Positions 19,526 to 27,833 of a DNA stretch of 64,000 nucleotides are shown here, in pieces (the stretch's first letter is position 1; the number at the start of each line of letters is the position of its first letter). This DNA comes from Saprospiraceae bacterium (GTDB taxonomy: Bacteria; Bacteroidota; Bacteroidia; Chitinophagales; Saprospiraceae). Made by a program: the position numbers and the translations under genes. The notes beneath the pieces are model-generated. The model made no database searches. It saw only the letters and a program-made list of their open reading frames with translations, and was not told the origin of the DNA. The stretch spans positions 1-64,000 of the forward strand of contig JAHDFB010000001.1 in the NCBI GenBank assembly GCA_020628475.1, read 5' to 3'.

Positions 19526-20229
19526 CCGTACAAGTGGAGGATTTGGGTAAAATTCGGTATCAAGAGGCTTGGGATTACCAGACAGAAGTGCATAATCGCG
19601 TCAAGAATATTAAGATCGATAATCGTAAGGCGGAGGAAAAAGACCGGCAAAAACAGGAGCATTACTTTTTGTTTTGTGAGCATCCTCACGTATACACCTT
19701 GGGTAAAAGCGGTTCGGTCGATCATCTTTTGATCGATGAGAAGAAGCGGGCCACGGAATCGATCGATTACTTCAAGATCAATCGAGGTGGAGATATTACC
19801 TATCACGGTCCAGGACAGGTCGTGGGATACCCGATCTTGGATATGGATGAAATTTTTACAGACATCCATAAATATGTGAGATTCTTGGAGGAAATGGTGA
19901 TTCGCACCTGTGCGGATTATGGTATCAAGGCAGATCGTATACCAGATTATACGGGCGTCTGGTTATTAGATGGCGATAAAAAACGCAAGATTTGTGCGAT
20001 CGGCGTTCATCTTTCACGTTGGGTTACCATGCATGGATTTGCTTTCAATATCAATACGGATTTGGATTATTTCAATTACATCGTGCCTTGTGGCATCAAT
20101 GATCAAGACAAGACAGTCACTTCTCTTCAGAAAGAGCTAGGCAGACCGATAGATATGAAGGAAGTGAGACAGCGATTATTACATCACTTTAAAGCATTGT
20201 TCGAGGTCGATTTATTGATCGATGAATAA
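19513..20229 (+). CDS. lipB: Octanoyl-[acyl-carrier-protein]:protein N-octanoyltransferase (LipB)
   Basis: A 238-residue enzyme that moves octanoyl groups from acyl carrier protein to lipoyl domains, the first step of lipoate synthesis. Visible signatures: HPHVYTLGKSG, the RGGDITYHGPGQVVGYPI block, the catalytic Lys (K159) in KRKICAIGV, HGFAFNINTDLDYF, and the catalytic Cys (C193) in IVPCGI. The start at ATG 19513 overlaps the preceding lipoprotein gene by 13 bases, implying co-translation. An ACP gene opens the same cluster. LipA was not seen in the window. Confidence 0.95.
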   Translation: MERVTVQVEDLGKIRYQEAWDYQTEVHNRVKNIKIDNRKAEEKDRQKQEHYFLFCEHPHVYTLGKSGSVDHLLIDEKKRATESIDYFKINRGGDITYHGPGQVVGYPILDMDEIFTDIHKYVRFLEEMVIRTCADYGIKADRIPDYTGVWLLDGDKKRKICAIGVHLSRWVTMHGFAFNINTDLDYFNYIVPCGINDQDKTVTSLQKELGRPIDMKEVRQRLLHHFKALFEVDLLIDE

Positions 20230-20233
20230 TATT

Positions 20234-20346
20234 TGGGGCGTCCCTTGCCGATCTTTCAGATCGTCGACGGGTCGGGTCGTTCGCTGTTTCACGATGTTCA
20301 TCCCTTCGGGAGGCGGAATACTCCGCCCAGCTGCCACCCCTTAGCC
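20234..20346. repeat. GC-rich multi-hairpin intergenic element
   Basis: About 113 bases of clearly higher GC than the flanks, directly after lipB. It opens with GGGGCGTCCC and contains three hairpins: CGATCT/AGATCG (20249-20263), TCCC/GGGA (20301-20311), and GGCGGA/TCCGCC (20312-20327). Between them lies GGGTCGGGTCGTTCGCT, and it ends CTGCCACCCCTTAGCC. No open frame of note runs through it. From memory, this order (GGGCGT, hairpin, GTCGGGC, TTCGCT, hairpin, CCATCCCT) is like a dispersed repeat seen in many Bacteroidota genomes; that cannot be checked here. Confidence 0.5.
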
Positions 20347-20405
20347 ATATCGAGGGCGTATCAAGGCCAGACTGTTAGGATACTTCAAACTCTTATACGT
20401 TGAAA

Positions 20406-21245
20406 CTATAGGTTCTTCAATTGCTCTTCTATATCAAATGTGGAAATATTGTACGTGGCAAAAATGGCTCTATTATATCCACCATGCTTTCCTTTTTTTC
20501 GCTCCAAAGAAGCTTGATAATATTTTCGAGCTTGATCAATATTCCCTTGAGCTTGATGTATACGACCTAGATAGAAATAGTTGTCTGCAAATTTTTCATC
20601 GTAAGACAATTGTCTCTCAAAATGCTGGTAAGCTTGTACATAATCCTTCTTCTGAAAATAAAGCAAGCCAAGACAATAATGATCGTATAATCCTTTTAAA
20701 TTAGCTTCCTGTTCATAGAGAACCATCAATTGCTCGATGATGTGGATACCTTTATCAACGGAACCTTCTAAGGCATAGGCCATAGCCAATAACAAACGCA
20801 TTTCAAGTTCGCCACCCGGGGTAGTTACATAATGGGCTTGATGCACCTGATACAGGCTTTCTAAATCTTGGATACAAGCTTGGAAATTATAATTATAGAA
20901 ATACCAGTAAGCCCTGTAAAATAAGTAATTAGCAGGTTCCAATTCGATGGCTTTATTAATCAACGTCAAGCCTTCGGCGTACCGTGCTCGTTTAAAATAA
21001 GGGACTGACTTCTGATAATAGGCGTAAGCATACTTCGGACCGATCTGGATGGCTTGATCAAACAGATATTGCGATTCCTTACTGCCTTGCTCGTACTCGA
21101 TGGCTCGATAACTCAGTTCACATGCCATCCGCTCACCGCTTTCCAAAGGATAAATCTGACAATTTCCTTGCCCCTGTATGCTAGAGTACAGCATGATACA
21201 GGCTAAGATAGCGACGAATCTACAGTAAAATATGTTGTATTTCAC
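20406..21245 (-). CDS. Secreted tetratricopeptide-repeat protein
   Basis: A 279-residue protein with a signal peptide (about 1-26, ending SIQGQ) and at least four TPR units, among them AYAYYQKSVPYFKRARYAEG, GLYDHYCLGLLYFQKKDYVQ and ADNYFYLGRIHQAQGNIDQ. The start is GTG 21245, and the gene overlaps the upstream gene by 26 bases. It is likely a periplasmic or surface scaffold; no partner is evident beyond the co-transcribed lipoprotein. Confidence 0.8.
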   Translation of the reverse strand: MKYNIFYCRFVAILACIMLYSSIQGQGNCQIYPLESGERMACELSYRAIEYEQGSKESQYLFDQAIQIGPKYAYAYYQKSVPYFKRARYAEGLTLINKAIELEPANYLFYRAYWYFYNYNFQACIQDLESLYQVHQAHYVTTPGGELEMRLLLAMAYALEGSVDKGIHIIEQLMVLYEQEANLKGLYDHYCLGLLYFQKKDYVQAYQHFERQLSYDEKFADNYFYLGRIHQAQGNIDQARKYYQASLERKKGKHGGYNRAIFATYNISTFDIEEQLKNL

Positions 21246-21762
21246 CTCGTTCTAATTTTAAATTCACGTATTTATAGTATTCTATTTCCTCCGTCCCTTC
21301 AGCCTTCTTCCAAGCATCTAATCGTTTAATAGAATGTAGACAAATATCCCGCAATGAAGTGGGAGCTTCCGATTTGGAAAAGTCAGGATTCAACGTTTCT
21401 AGACGATATCTTCCAGCCTCATGGTGACAATTATGTAAAAATCGGATGATGACGTATCCGGAAAAGTCAGATTGTAGGTCTTTAGACTCAAAAAAGCGAC
21501 GGATATCCTGTTTTAGCTGTTCATTGCCACCAATGTATTGAAGTCGATTTCGACCGGATTGAAAAGCCGTCGAATCGCAAACCACAAAGTCTGATCGATC
21601 CAAATCCTTATCAAAAGGAATATAACTCAGATCGTGATTCGTACGAGGTAGATTGGAAGTACTTTTCTTGAAATCCAAATGTTGTACACAAGCTAAGAGG
21701 ATAAAACTGAAACCAATCCCGAAAATTAACAATACTCTTTTTAACTGTATAGATTGATTCAT
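21220..21762 (-). CDS. Putative lipoprotein with a possible TonB-C-like domain
   Basis: A 180-residue protein with a lipoprotein-type signal (FSFILLAC, Cys25). The C-terminal half has a layout like the TonB C-terminal fold: YIGGNEQLKQDIRRFF, then a strand FSGYVIIRFL, then an H-E-AGRY segment, a helix and a final VNLKLERGEI strand. The similarity is weak. It is the first gene of a two-gene operon with the TPR protein, whose start lies inside its 3' end. Confidence 0.55.
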   Translation of the reverse strand: MNQSIQLKRVLLIFGIGFSFILLACVQHLDFKKSTSNLPRTNHDLSYIPFDKDLDRSDFVVCDSTAFQSGRNRLQYIGGNEQLKQDIRRFFESKDLQSDFSGYVIIRFLHNCHHEAGRYRLETLNPDFSKSEAPTSLRDICLHSIKRLDAWKKAEGTEEIEYYKYVNLKLERGEIQHILL

Positions 21763-22058
21763 TTGTAAATAAAATACCTTTAGTCTGATATAAAACTAGA
21801 TAAATAGTAAGCTTTACGAAGCCTTTAATCTCGCCATTAACAATCCATTCACGAACTTTTAAACATATAAGATTCGAACGGTTTATCTATTAATAATGGA
21901 CGGCCAATGCATCGATTTTCCGACCATTCATATATAAAGAAGACCAGATATTAAATCCAACGACCATCTATGAAAAATCACTTTTCCTCAAGATTGATCT
22001 ACCGTATTATTGTAGCACCATAAAAGAGATTTTATAACCTTACAAATGATACATTAAT
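21763..22058. other. AT-rich intergenic region between divergent genes
   Basis: About 296 bases that must hold the promoters of the lipoprotein/TPR operon and of the FG-GAP-like gene. The only structure noted is an imperfect inverted repeat, AATGGACGG (21895-21903) with CCGACCATT (21920-21928), eight of nine matching. No open frame above about 17 codons was found by eye. Confidence 0.5.
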
Positions 22059-23624
22059 ATGAAAAAGAACAACAAATTAATCATGAACATGAAAACTTTC
22101 AGGACAGAATGTTGGAGGGATCACCTCAGGCGATTTACAAAAAAAATGCAACTCTTTATGCTTGCTTCCATGATTTTTCTGATCCACCAACATGTAGTAG
22201 CACAGGAAAATTATTGTGAGGTAGCTCCCGCTCATTTCACGGATTATGTATTGGCAGGAGAATATGTGGAAGATATGTATGGAAATGGGGCCGGAATCGA
22301 TGATGTCATTATGATCAATGCAAATAATCCTAGTGGTTTTGTCACGATCGATATGTTAGCGAATGTAAGTCACAGCAAATATTTGAATAAATCGCTGAGC
22401 ATATCTCCACCATTAGGATTCAACTACCATTTCGACAATGTTAATGGACGTATGATTGGCGGAGATTTTGATAACGACGGAGATCGAGATGATTTTGTCT
22501 TATTATATCGCGTATCGTCATCTAAGATGAGATTTGATGTGTTTATTGGGAATGGAGCAGGTGGATTTACACGTACTGAAATGTATACGCAAAATGGTTA
22601 TGATGCTGATAAAATAACGGGTAGAGTAGTATCGGGAGATTTTGATGGAGACCATGAATGGGATGATATAGCGGCCTTTTATGATTATGGAGACGGAGAA
22701 ACCAGAATTCATGTTTGGTTGGGAACTGGAAGTTCATTTTCTTATCAAAGCAGCTGGGGCTGGTGGAATTCCAATGGCTACTCGGCAGAAAAAATAACGA
22801 ATCGAGTGGTATCAGGAGATTTTGATAAAGACGGATTCGTTAATGATATAGCAGCTTTTTATGATTATGGAGATGGCGAAACCAGAATACATGTTTGGTT
22901 AGGTCAGGGAACATTCTTTGATTATCAATCTTCTTATGGATGGTATGTGGCCAATCAGTATACGGCCAATAATATCACGGGTAGAGTTATATCGGTAGAT
23001 TTTATGTACGATGAAAAAGAATATGATGATATCGTTGCATTCTATGATGTCGGAAATGGAATCACAAAAATGCATATCTTCAAATCTACAGGATCATCTT
23101 TTGATTTTCAGGGATCTAATTCCGCGTGGGTCGGAAATGTGTATAATGCGGATAAAATCACGAATAAATTGGCGGCTGTAAAGACTGGATCTGGACAACC
23201 TGTTTCAGATATTATTGGACTTTATGATTATGGCGCGTATACAGATAAATACCATTTATGGCAAGGATTCTATGATTTTTGGAACAACTTTTATGTAGAA
23301 TATAGTCATCATACCTTTTGCAGAGACAAAAAAATGGCATCGGGAGCGCAAGCAGACAAGGAAGGCATACAGGGTAGGAAATCGGAATTTTCATCCATCA
23401 ACCAATTCCCGAATCCAGCAAAAGATGAATTTACCTATGATCTAGCAGATGTTGAAGTATCTGAAATTTGGATCTTAAATAAGCTTGGTCAACGAGTACA
23501 GAAACATATCGTTGAACAATCAAATAGCACGGTAAAACTGAATCTTCCCGCTGGAACCTATTATTGCGTATACCGTAATGGAACAGATATAGTAGATCGG
23601 AAAAAATTAATTATCGTCGAATAA
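22059..23624 (+). CDS. FG-GAP/VCBS-like repeat protein with T9SS type A sorting domain
   Basis: A 521-residue protein. The signal peptide core is MQLFMLASMIFLIHQH to VVAQ at residues 30-49, so ATG 22146 is an alternative start; the 22059 start gives an unusually long n-region. Residues about 125-395 hold four to five repeats of about 55-60 residues with calcium-loop-like DFDGD or DFDKDG motifs followed by DDIAAFYDYGDGETRIHVWLG. Two central repeats are almost identical. The C-terminal about 75 residues form a T9SS sorting domain (INQFPNPAKDEFTYDL). Probably a beta-propeller-like surface lectin or adhesin (inference). Confidence 0.82.
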   Translation: MKKNNKLIMNMKTFRTECWRDHLRRFTKKMQLFMLASMIFLIHQHVVAQENYCEVAPAHFTDYVLAGEYVEDMYGNGAGIDDVIMINANNPSGFVTIDMLANVSHSKYLNKSLSISPPLGFNYHFDNVNGRMIGGDFDNDGDRDDFVLLYRVSSSKMRFDVFIGNGAGGFTRTEMYTQNGYDADKITGRVVSGDFDGDHEWDDIAAFYDYGDGETRIHVWLGTGSSFSYQSSWGWWNSNGYSAEKITNRVVSGDFDKDGFVNDIAAFYDYGDGETRIHVWLGQGTFFDYQSSYGWYVANQYTANNITGRVISVDFMYDEKEYDDIVAFYDVGNGITKMHIFKSTGSSFDFQGSNSAWVGNVYNADKITNKLAAVKTGSGQPVSDIIGLYDYGAYTDKYHLWQGFYDFWNNFYVEYSHHTFCRDKKMASGAQADKEGIQGRKSEFSSINQFPNPAKDEFTYDLADVEVSEIWILNKLGQRVQKHIVEQSNSTVKLNLPAGTYYCVYRNGTDIVDRKKLIIVE

Positions 23625-23644
23625 TAGATTCCATTAACTCAATC

Positions 23645-23676
23645 AAGAGGCGTTTTCTACATAGAGATCGCCTCTT
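23645..23676. terminator. Bidirectional terminator between convergent genes
   Basis: AAGAGGCG (23645-23652) pairs perfectly with CGCCTCTT (23669-23676), followed by an AT-rich run with six T. It lies in the 57-base gap between the FG-GAP-like gene and the GH109-type gene. Confidence 0.7.
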
Positions 23677-23681
23677 ATTTT

Positions 23682-25076
23682 TTATCCGACAATATCCAAT
23701 GGTCTTGTTGTTTTCCAGCCTCCTCTTGTAAAATCAGGGAAGCTCTGAGGTGCACCATCCATTTGAACGGATGCTTCACTAAGTGGAGAAACCGCACTCC
23801 AAAAACAGCCTTCGTAGACATTTTGATCCAATGGAAGTCCATTTCGAAGACATTCGATAATTCGGTAGAGCATTAATCCATCCATTCCTCCATGTCCGCT
23901 TCCTTTCGCAGCATTTTTACCTCTTAAATATAAAGGATGATCATATTTTTCATACAAAGCTTCCAATTGATCTCCTTGGATCCATCGATGGTGATGATCT
24001 ACGATGCCTTCGTAGCCTCCTTCTAAAGCAACTCGAGTTGGAAAACCTGCCAGGGTTCCCTTCGTTCCTTGTATAAGATTGTGACGGGAATAAGGACGAG
24101 GACTCGTTTCATCCCATTGTATCATGATCGTTCTTCCTAATTCTGTTTTGATAATGGAAGTATTCAGATCACCACCTGTATAATCGAGAGCATTCCATTT
24201 ATGATCGGCAGGATAATTTTTTTCGGCATATTGCTGTCGTCCCATAGCAGGGGTAGAAAAGGATACTAAACGCTTAAAATTATCATCGCCTCTAGCCAAA
24301 TTCATATACTGCGCAACAGGTCCGAGACCATGGGTAGGGTATAAATTACCATTTCGATGGGCATAATGATGAGTTCTCCACGAACCTGTACCGCGTTCTT
24401 GCTCTTCCATTTGAAACCGCAATTCATGGATATAGGCAGCTTCAGCATGTAATAAATCACCAATTACTTGTTGTCTGCACATATTCAAGAACATCAACTC
24501 ATCTCGACTGTAGTTGACATTTTCCATCATCATGCAGTGCTTTTTGGTAGATTCAGAAGTGTCTACGATATCCCACATTTCCTGTAGCGTGACAGCCATC
24601 GGAACTTCTATAAAAACATGAGCACCTTGTTTCATGGACTCAATGGCCATGGGTGCATGGTTCTTCCAATTGGTGCAGATGAAAACGATGTCTGGTTTGA
24701 CCTCCGAAAGCATTCGTTTCCATTGATCTTCACCACCGTAGTATGTGGCAATATTAGCATGTTTTTCTCCAGCATCAATGGCTTCACAAAAAGCTTTTTC
24801 CTTAAGGACCAAATCTTCATATAAATCAGAAATGGCGACCACTTCGCAGTGATCTTGTTGAGCAAAAAATCGCAAATGATATGGGCCCCTTGCACCAACT
24901 CCTATGAAGGCCGCGCGAATATGATCCAGTTTTGGGGCGGCGTAATCACCCATGTATTGAGCTTTTGAAGATCTTTCCTGCGCTTCTGCACGATTTGAGC
25001 TTAATCCCGTTAAGGCAATGGCCGCTCCCGAAAGAGAAGTTTTTTTAATAAAATTTCTTCTATTGATTTGTTTCAT
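23682..25076 (-). CDS. GH109-type Gfo/Idh/MocA family protein (putative alpha-N-acetylgalactosaminidase), Tat-exported
   Basis: A 464-residue protein starting at ATG 25076 (a longer frame begins at TTG 25082). The N terminus carries a twin-arginine signal (NRRNFIKK, hydrophobic core, AEAQ). The Rossmann nucleotide-binding motif is AFIGVGARGPYHLRFF. The segments VEVPMAVTLQEMWD-like and LYPTHGLGPVAQYMN are, as I recall, characteristic of glycoside hydrolase family 109, whose members use bound NAD in an oxidation-elimination mechanism. Periplasmic removal of GalNAc is plausible, but other Gfo/Idh activities are not excluded. It lies nine bases after the NUDIX gene. Confidence 0.85.
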   Translation of the reverse strand: MKQINRRNFIKKTSLSGAAIALTGLSSNRAEAQERSSKAQYMGDYAAPKLDHIRAAFIGVGARGPYHLRFFAQQDHCEVVAISDLYEDLVLKEKAFCEAIDAGEKHANIATYYGGEDQWKRMLSEVKPDIVFICTNWKNHAPMAIESMKQGAHVFIEVPMAVTLQEMWDIVDTSESTKKHCMMMENVNYSRDELMFLNMCRQQVIGDLLHAEAAYIHELRFQMEEQERGTGSWRTHHYAHRNGNLYPTHGLGPVAQYMNLARGDDNFKRLVSFSTPAMGRQQYAEKNYPADHKWNALDYTGGDLNTSIIKTELGRTIMIQWDETSPRPYSRHNLIQGTKGTLAGFPTRVALEGGYEGIVDHHHRWIQGDQLEALYEKYDHPLYLRGKNAAKGSGHGGMDGLMLYRIIECLRNGLPLDQNVYEGCFWSAVSPLSEASVQMDGAPQSFPDFTRGGWKTTRPLDIVG

Positions 25077-25085
25077 GTACAATGA

Positions 25086-25676
25086 TTAGATAAGCTTATG
25101 AATTGTGGCATATTGTAAAAGCATGATAGTTTTCGCATCGCAAATACTACCGTCGCGTATTAAATTATTGGCCTCGGAAAAGGGCATCTCTAAGACTTCA
25201 ATGTCCTCATGTTCTTCTTCCAATCCACCGCCCGCGTGCACTTTCATACTAGCATCATATTCGGCGATGAAAAAATGAATAATCTCGGTGATGGAACCGG
25301 GTGACATAAATGCCTCAAAGATTTTCTCGACCTTCTCAACCTGATATCCTGTTTCTTCTAAAATTTCTCGTTTGATACATGCTTCAGGACTGTCATCATC
25401 CAGCATGCCGGCACAGCATTCAATCAGAAATGGATCGGATTGACCAGTAAGAAGAGCAGGTAGTCGAAATTGTTTAGTCAGAAGAACCGTTTTTTTAGTT
25501 GGATTATAGAGCAGGGCAGAAGCCGCGTGCCCCTTGTTGAGAATTTCTTTTTCTTGTTTTTCCCAGATGTTTTTCTTGTTTTTATACTGCAAGAAATATT
25601 TTTCAAACGTAAAAAAGCCCTTGGCCAAGATTTCTGACCGATCTATTTTAATTCGTTCATTATTCAATTCTGGCAT
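25086..25676 (-). CDS. NUDIX hydrolase, NudK/AdpP-like
   Basis: A 196-residue NUDIX enzyme. The Nudix box is AGMLDDDSPEACIKREILEETGY, with the REILEE metal-binding core. The segment GGGLEEEHEDIEVLEMPF is the sort of ending seen in GDP-mannose pyrophosphatase NudK and related ADP-sugar pyrophosphatases. It would hydrolyse nucleoside diphosphate sugars in the cytoplasm. It is upstream of, and on the same strand as, the GH109-type gene. The exact substrate cannot be told from sequence. Confidence 0.88.
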   Translation of the reverse strand: MPELNNERIKIDRSEILAKGFFTFEKYFLQYKNKKNIWEKQEKEILNKGHAASALLYNPTKKTVLLTKQFRLPALLTGQSDPFLIECCAGMLDDDSPEACIKREILEETGYQVEKVEKIFEAFMSPGSITEIIHFFIAEYDASMKVHAGGGLEEEHEDIEVLEMPFSEANNLIRDGSICDAKTIMLLQYATIHKLI

Positions 25677-25846
25677 ATGTTCGATTATGAAGGACTAAAA
25701 TAAGAAAACAATCGACTTGTTAAGTCAAAACATGAGCGAATATCTAGATAATTATTACTCCGTACAAAAAGGTATTTTATAGCACATTTAGAGCTGGATT
25801 CTGTGCGATGTACGTTTCATTGGTAGTTTAAAAGTAGTTGATACTG

Positions 25847-25854
25847 TATCTTTG
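25847..25854 (+). promoter_or_regulatory. -7 promoter element of the thioesterase gene
   Basis: TATCTTTG, a full TAnnTTTG match, 23 bases before the ATG at 25878. The -33 region has only a weak TTTG-like match. Confidence 0.55.
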
Positions 25855-25877
25855 TGCTGTAATTAGAACAAATTAGA

Positions 25878-26417
25878 ATGAGTGAATTGAAAGGTAAGAC
25901 AACAGTTGAATCAAAAACGACCATGACGGAATTGATCATGCCAAATGATACAAATCCACTGGGAAATTTAATGGGAGGTAATTTGATGAGATGGATGGAT
26001 ATTGCAGGTGGAATTTGTGCCGCTAAGCACTGTGCCCAACATGTAGTAACTGCATCGGTCGATCACATATCCTTTACAGCGCCCATTCGATTGGGAGATG
26101 CCATCACCATTGAAGCAACAGTGACAAGAGCTTTCAATACATCTGTCGAGGTTTATATTGAAGTGTTCGCTAGAGATATTACAGGAGACAATCCTAGACA
26201 GTCAAATCATGCATTTTTCACCTTCGTAGCCTTAGACTATGATACTAGAAAACCCATGAAAGTTCCTCCGGTTATTGCGCTGTCAACAGAAGAAAAGAAA
26301 TTATACGCTGGTGCTGTTCGAAGAAGAGAGTTGAGATTAATTCTAAGTGGAAGAATGAAACCAGAAGATGCCTCTGAAATCAGAGATTATTTCGACAGAA
26401 TTCCGAAGAGTAAATAA
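25878..26417 (+). CDS. Acyl-CoA thioesterase, hotdog fold (YciA/BFIT type)
   Basis: A 179-residue hotdog-fold enzyme. Motifs: LIMPNDTNPLGNLMGGNLMRWMDIAGG (substrate pocket, with the conserved Asn and Asp), HVVTASVDHISFTAPIRLGD and the long second strand VYIEVFARDI. It hydrolyses acyl-CoA to free acid and CoA in the cytoplasm; chain-length preference is unknown. It has its own promoter and is followed 57 bases later by the NTF2-like gene. Confidence 0.9.
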   Translation: MSELKGKTTVESKTTMTELIMPNDTNPLGNLMGGNLMRWMDIAGGICAAKHCAQHVVTASVDHISFTAPIRLGDAITIEATVTRAFNTSVEVYIEVFARDITGDNPRQSNHAFFTFVALDYDTRKPMKVPPVIALSTEEKKLYAGAVRRRELRLILSGRMKPEDASEIRDYFDRIPKSK

Positions 26418-26474
26418 TGTGTAACGAAGGCTAGTGGCTTGCAGAACTGGGAATAATTCGGTATTTTCAGTTTT

Positions 26475-26951
26475 ATGAGTAACAATACAGAAATAGTACA
26501 TCAATTCTATCAATGTTTTGCCAGTAAAGATGTTGAAGGCATGGTCAGTTTGTACCATGATCAAGTCCAATTTACAGATCCTGCATTCGGTACACTACAG
26601 GGCGAAAGAGCCAAAATGATGTGGCGTATGTTAATAGAAAGAGGATCTGATAATCTATCTATTACACATCACAACGTGCAAAAAATCAACGACACTGTTC
26701 AGGCACAATGGCATGCTGATTATTTATACGGTGCTAAGAAACGAAAAGTGCACAACGAAGTACAGGCTCAATTTCGATTTAAAGACGGTAAAATAATTGA
26801 ACATGTAGATGATTTCAATCTGCATCGTTGGGCGAAACAAGCATTGGGATTTTCTGGTTTGCTTCTAGGAGGCACCAATTTTTTTAAGAATAAAATTCAA
26901 AAAACAACCAATACATTTTTGGATAAGTATATAGAGAAAGTTCGTTCATGA
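26475..26951 (+). CDS. SnoaL/NTF2-like protein
   Basis: A 158-residue protein. The first about 120 residues have the NTF2-like cone fold pattern: IVHQFYQCFASKDVEGMVSLYH, VQFTDPAFGTLQG, then strands QAQWHADYLYG and EVQAQFRFKDGKIIEHVDDFN. A C-terminal tail of about 35 residues follows. These proteins are enzymes (isomerases, cyclases) or ligand binders; no clear catalytic set is visible. It is convergent with the next lipoprotein gene, two bases apart. Confidence 0.8.
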   Translation: MSNNTEIVHQFYQCFASKDVEGMVSLYHDQVQFTDPAFGTLQGERAKMMWRMLIERGSDNLSITHHNVQKINDTVQAQWHADYLYGAKKRKVHNEVQAQFRFKDGKIIEHVDDFNLHRWAKQALGFSGLLLGGTNFFKNKIQKTTNTFLDKYIEKVRS

Positions 26952-26953
26952 GG

Positions 26954-27772
26954 CTACTGTACCATTTCTACTTGGATTAATTCCATATCTAAAGATTGGC
27001 CGATATAATTCGTGGATTCAAATTTTATAAAGCCAAAAGTCTCATGAAACCAATAAGTCATATACGAAGTACCTAAAGGAATTTGAGAACTTGCTTCGAT
27101 TTTCCAACAAGAATCAATGTCGGCATAAGGCGTTTTAACAGATTCCTTAGCCACCACTTCAAAACGACTTCTTACCCTCAGACCTTTCCATTCACCGGGA
27201 TAGTCGGATAAATCTATTTCGGAATCCGTCCACTTTTTACCGATCCTTATTGGTAAAACAACTTGGGGGAATGGCAATATTTCCGTCATATGATATTGAT
27301 TGGATCGAAATGGATGCATCCATACTTTTTCAACATTTTCAGTAATTCCAGTAATTTCACTTCTTTGCCAGTCAAATCGAGTAAAATGTTGATTTAAAAA
27401 ATGAGATTCAATAATATCCAATTTGCTGGAATCATAGCTGTATTCTATTAATATTTCATCTTGTTTTTCAGGATCTATTTTCCAACGATTACCTGTTGGT
27501 GTTATCTTAATAATTTCATCGGAAATAACTTGATTTAAAGAATCTTTGTAAATAACTCGATAGCTCATTTTTTGACACGGTTTGAATATATCTCGTCTTT
27601 TTTCGATTCTCAATAATGAGTCAATCTCAGGAGTCATTTCACCTACAATCTTCGCTCGATAATCATAGGCAGGCATATTATCATTATTGCAGATGGAGTC
27701 TGTTGCAGATTTGCTCGGTTGGCAATTCCAAAAGAGTATAATGGATATGAAAAGGAATATAAGTGTTTTCAT
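26954..27772 (-). CDS. Lipoprotein of unknown function
   Basis: A 272-residue protein that starts at ATG 27772 (an open frame begins at TTG 27778). The signal IILFWNC makes Cys17 the lipidation site. The rest is beta-rich, with strands such as KMSYRVIYKDSLNQVISDEIIKI and LPIRIGKKWTDSEIDLSDY, resembling outer-membrane-lipoprotein-like sandwich proteins. I do not recognise a family. It sits downstream of pssA on the same strand, with a 61-base gap. Confidence 0.65.
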   Translation of the reverse strand: MKTLIFLFISIILFWNCQPSKSATDSICNNDNMPAYDYRAKIVGEMTPEIDSLLRIEKRRDIFKPCQKMSYRVIYKDSLNQVISDEIIKITPTGNRWKIDPEKQDEILIEYSYDSSKLDIIESHFLNQHFTRFDWQRSEITGITENVEKVWMHPFRSNQYHMTEILPFPQVVLPIRIGKKWTDSEIDLSDYPGEWKGLRVRSRFEVVAKESVKTPYADIDSCWKIEASSQIPLGTSYMTYWFHETFGFIKFESTNYIGQSLDMELIQVEMVQ

Positions 27773-27833
27773 GATCAAGAATTTTGTAGAAAAATAAAGA
27801 TTAATTCTTAATTCTTGTACCAGAAAAGCAGTT

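Noticed and set aside
21895-21928. Inverted repeat AATGGACGG/CCGACCATT as an operator
   Set aside because: One mismatch and a 16-base spacer, with no second copy or matching regulator; too weak to call.
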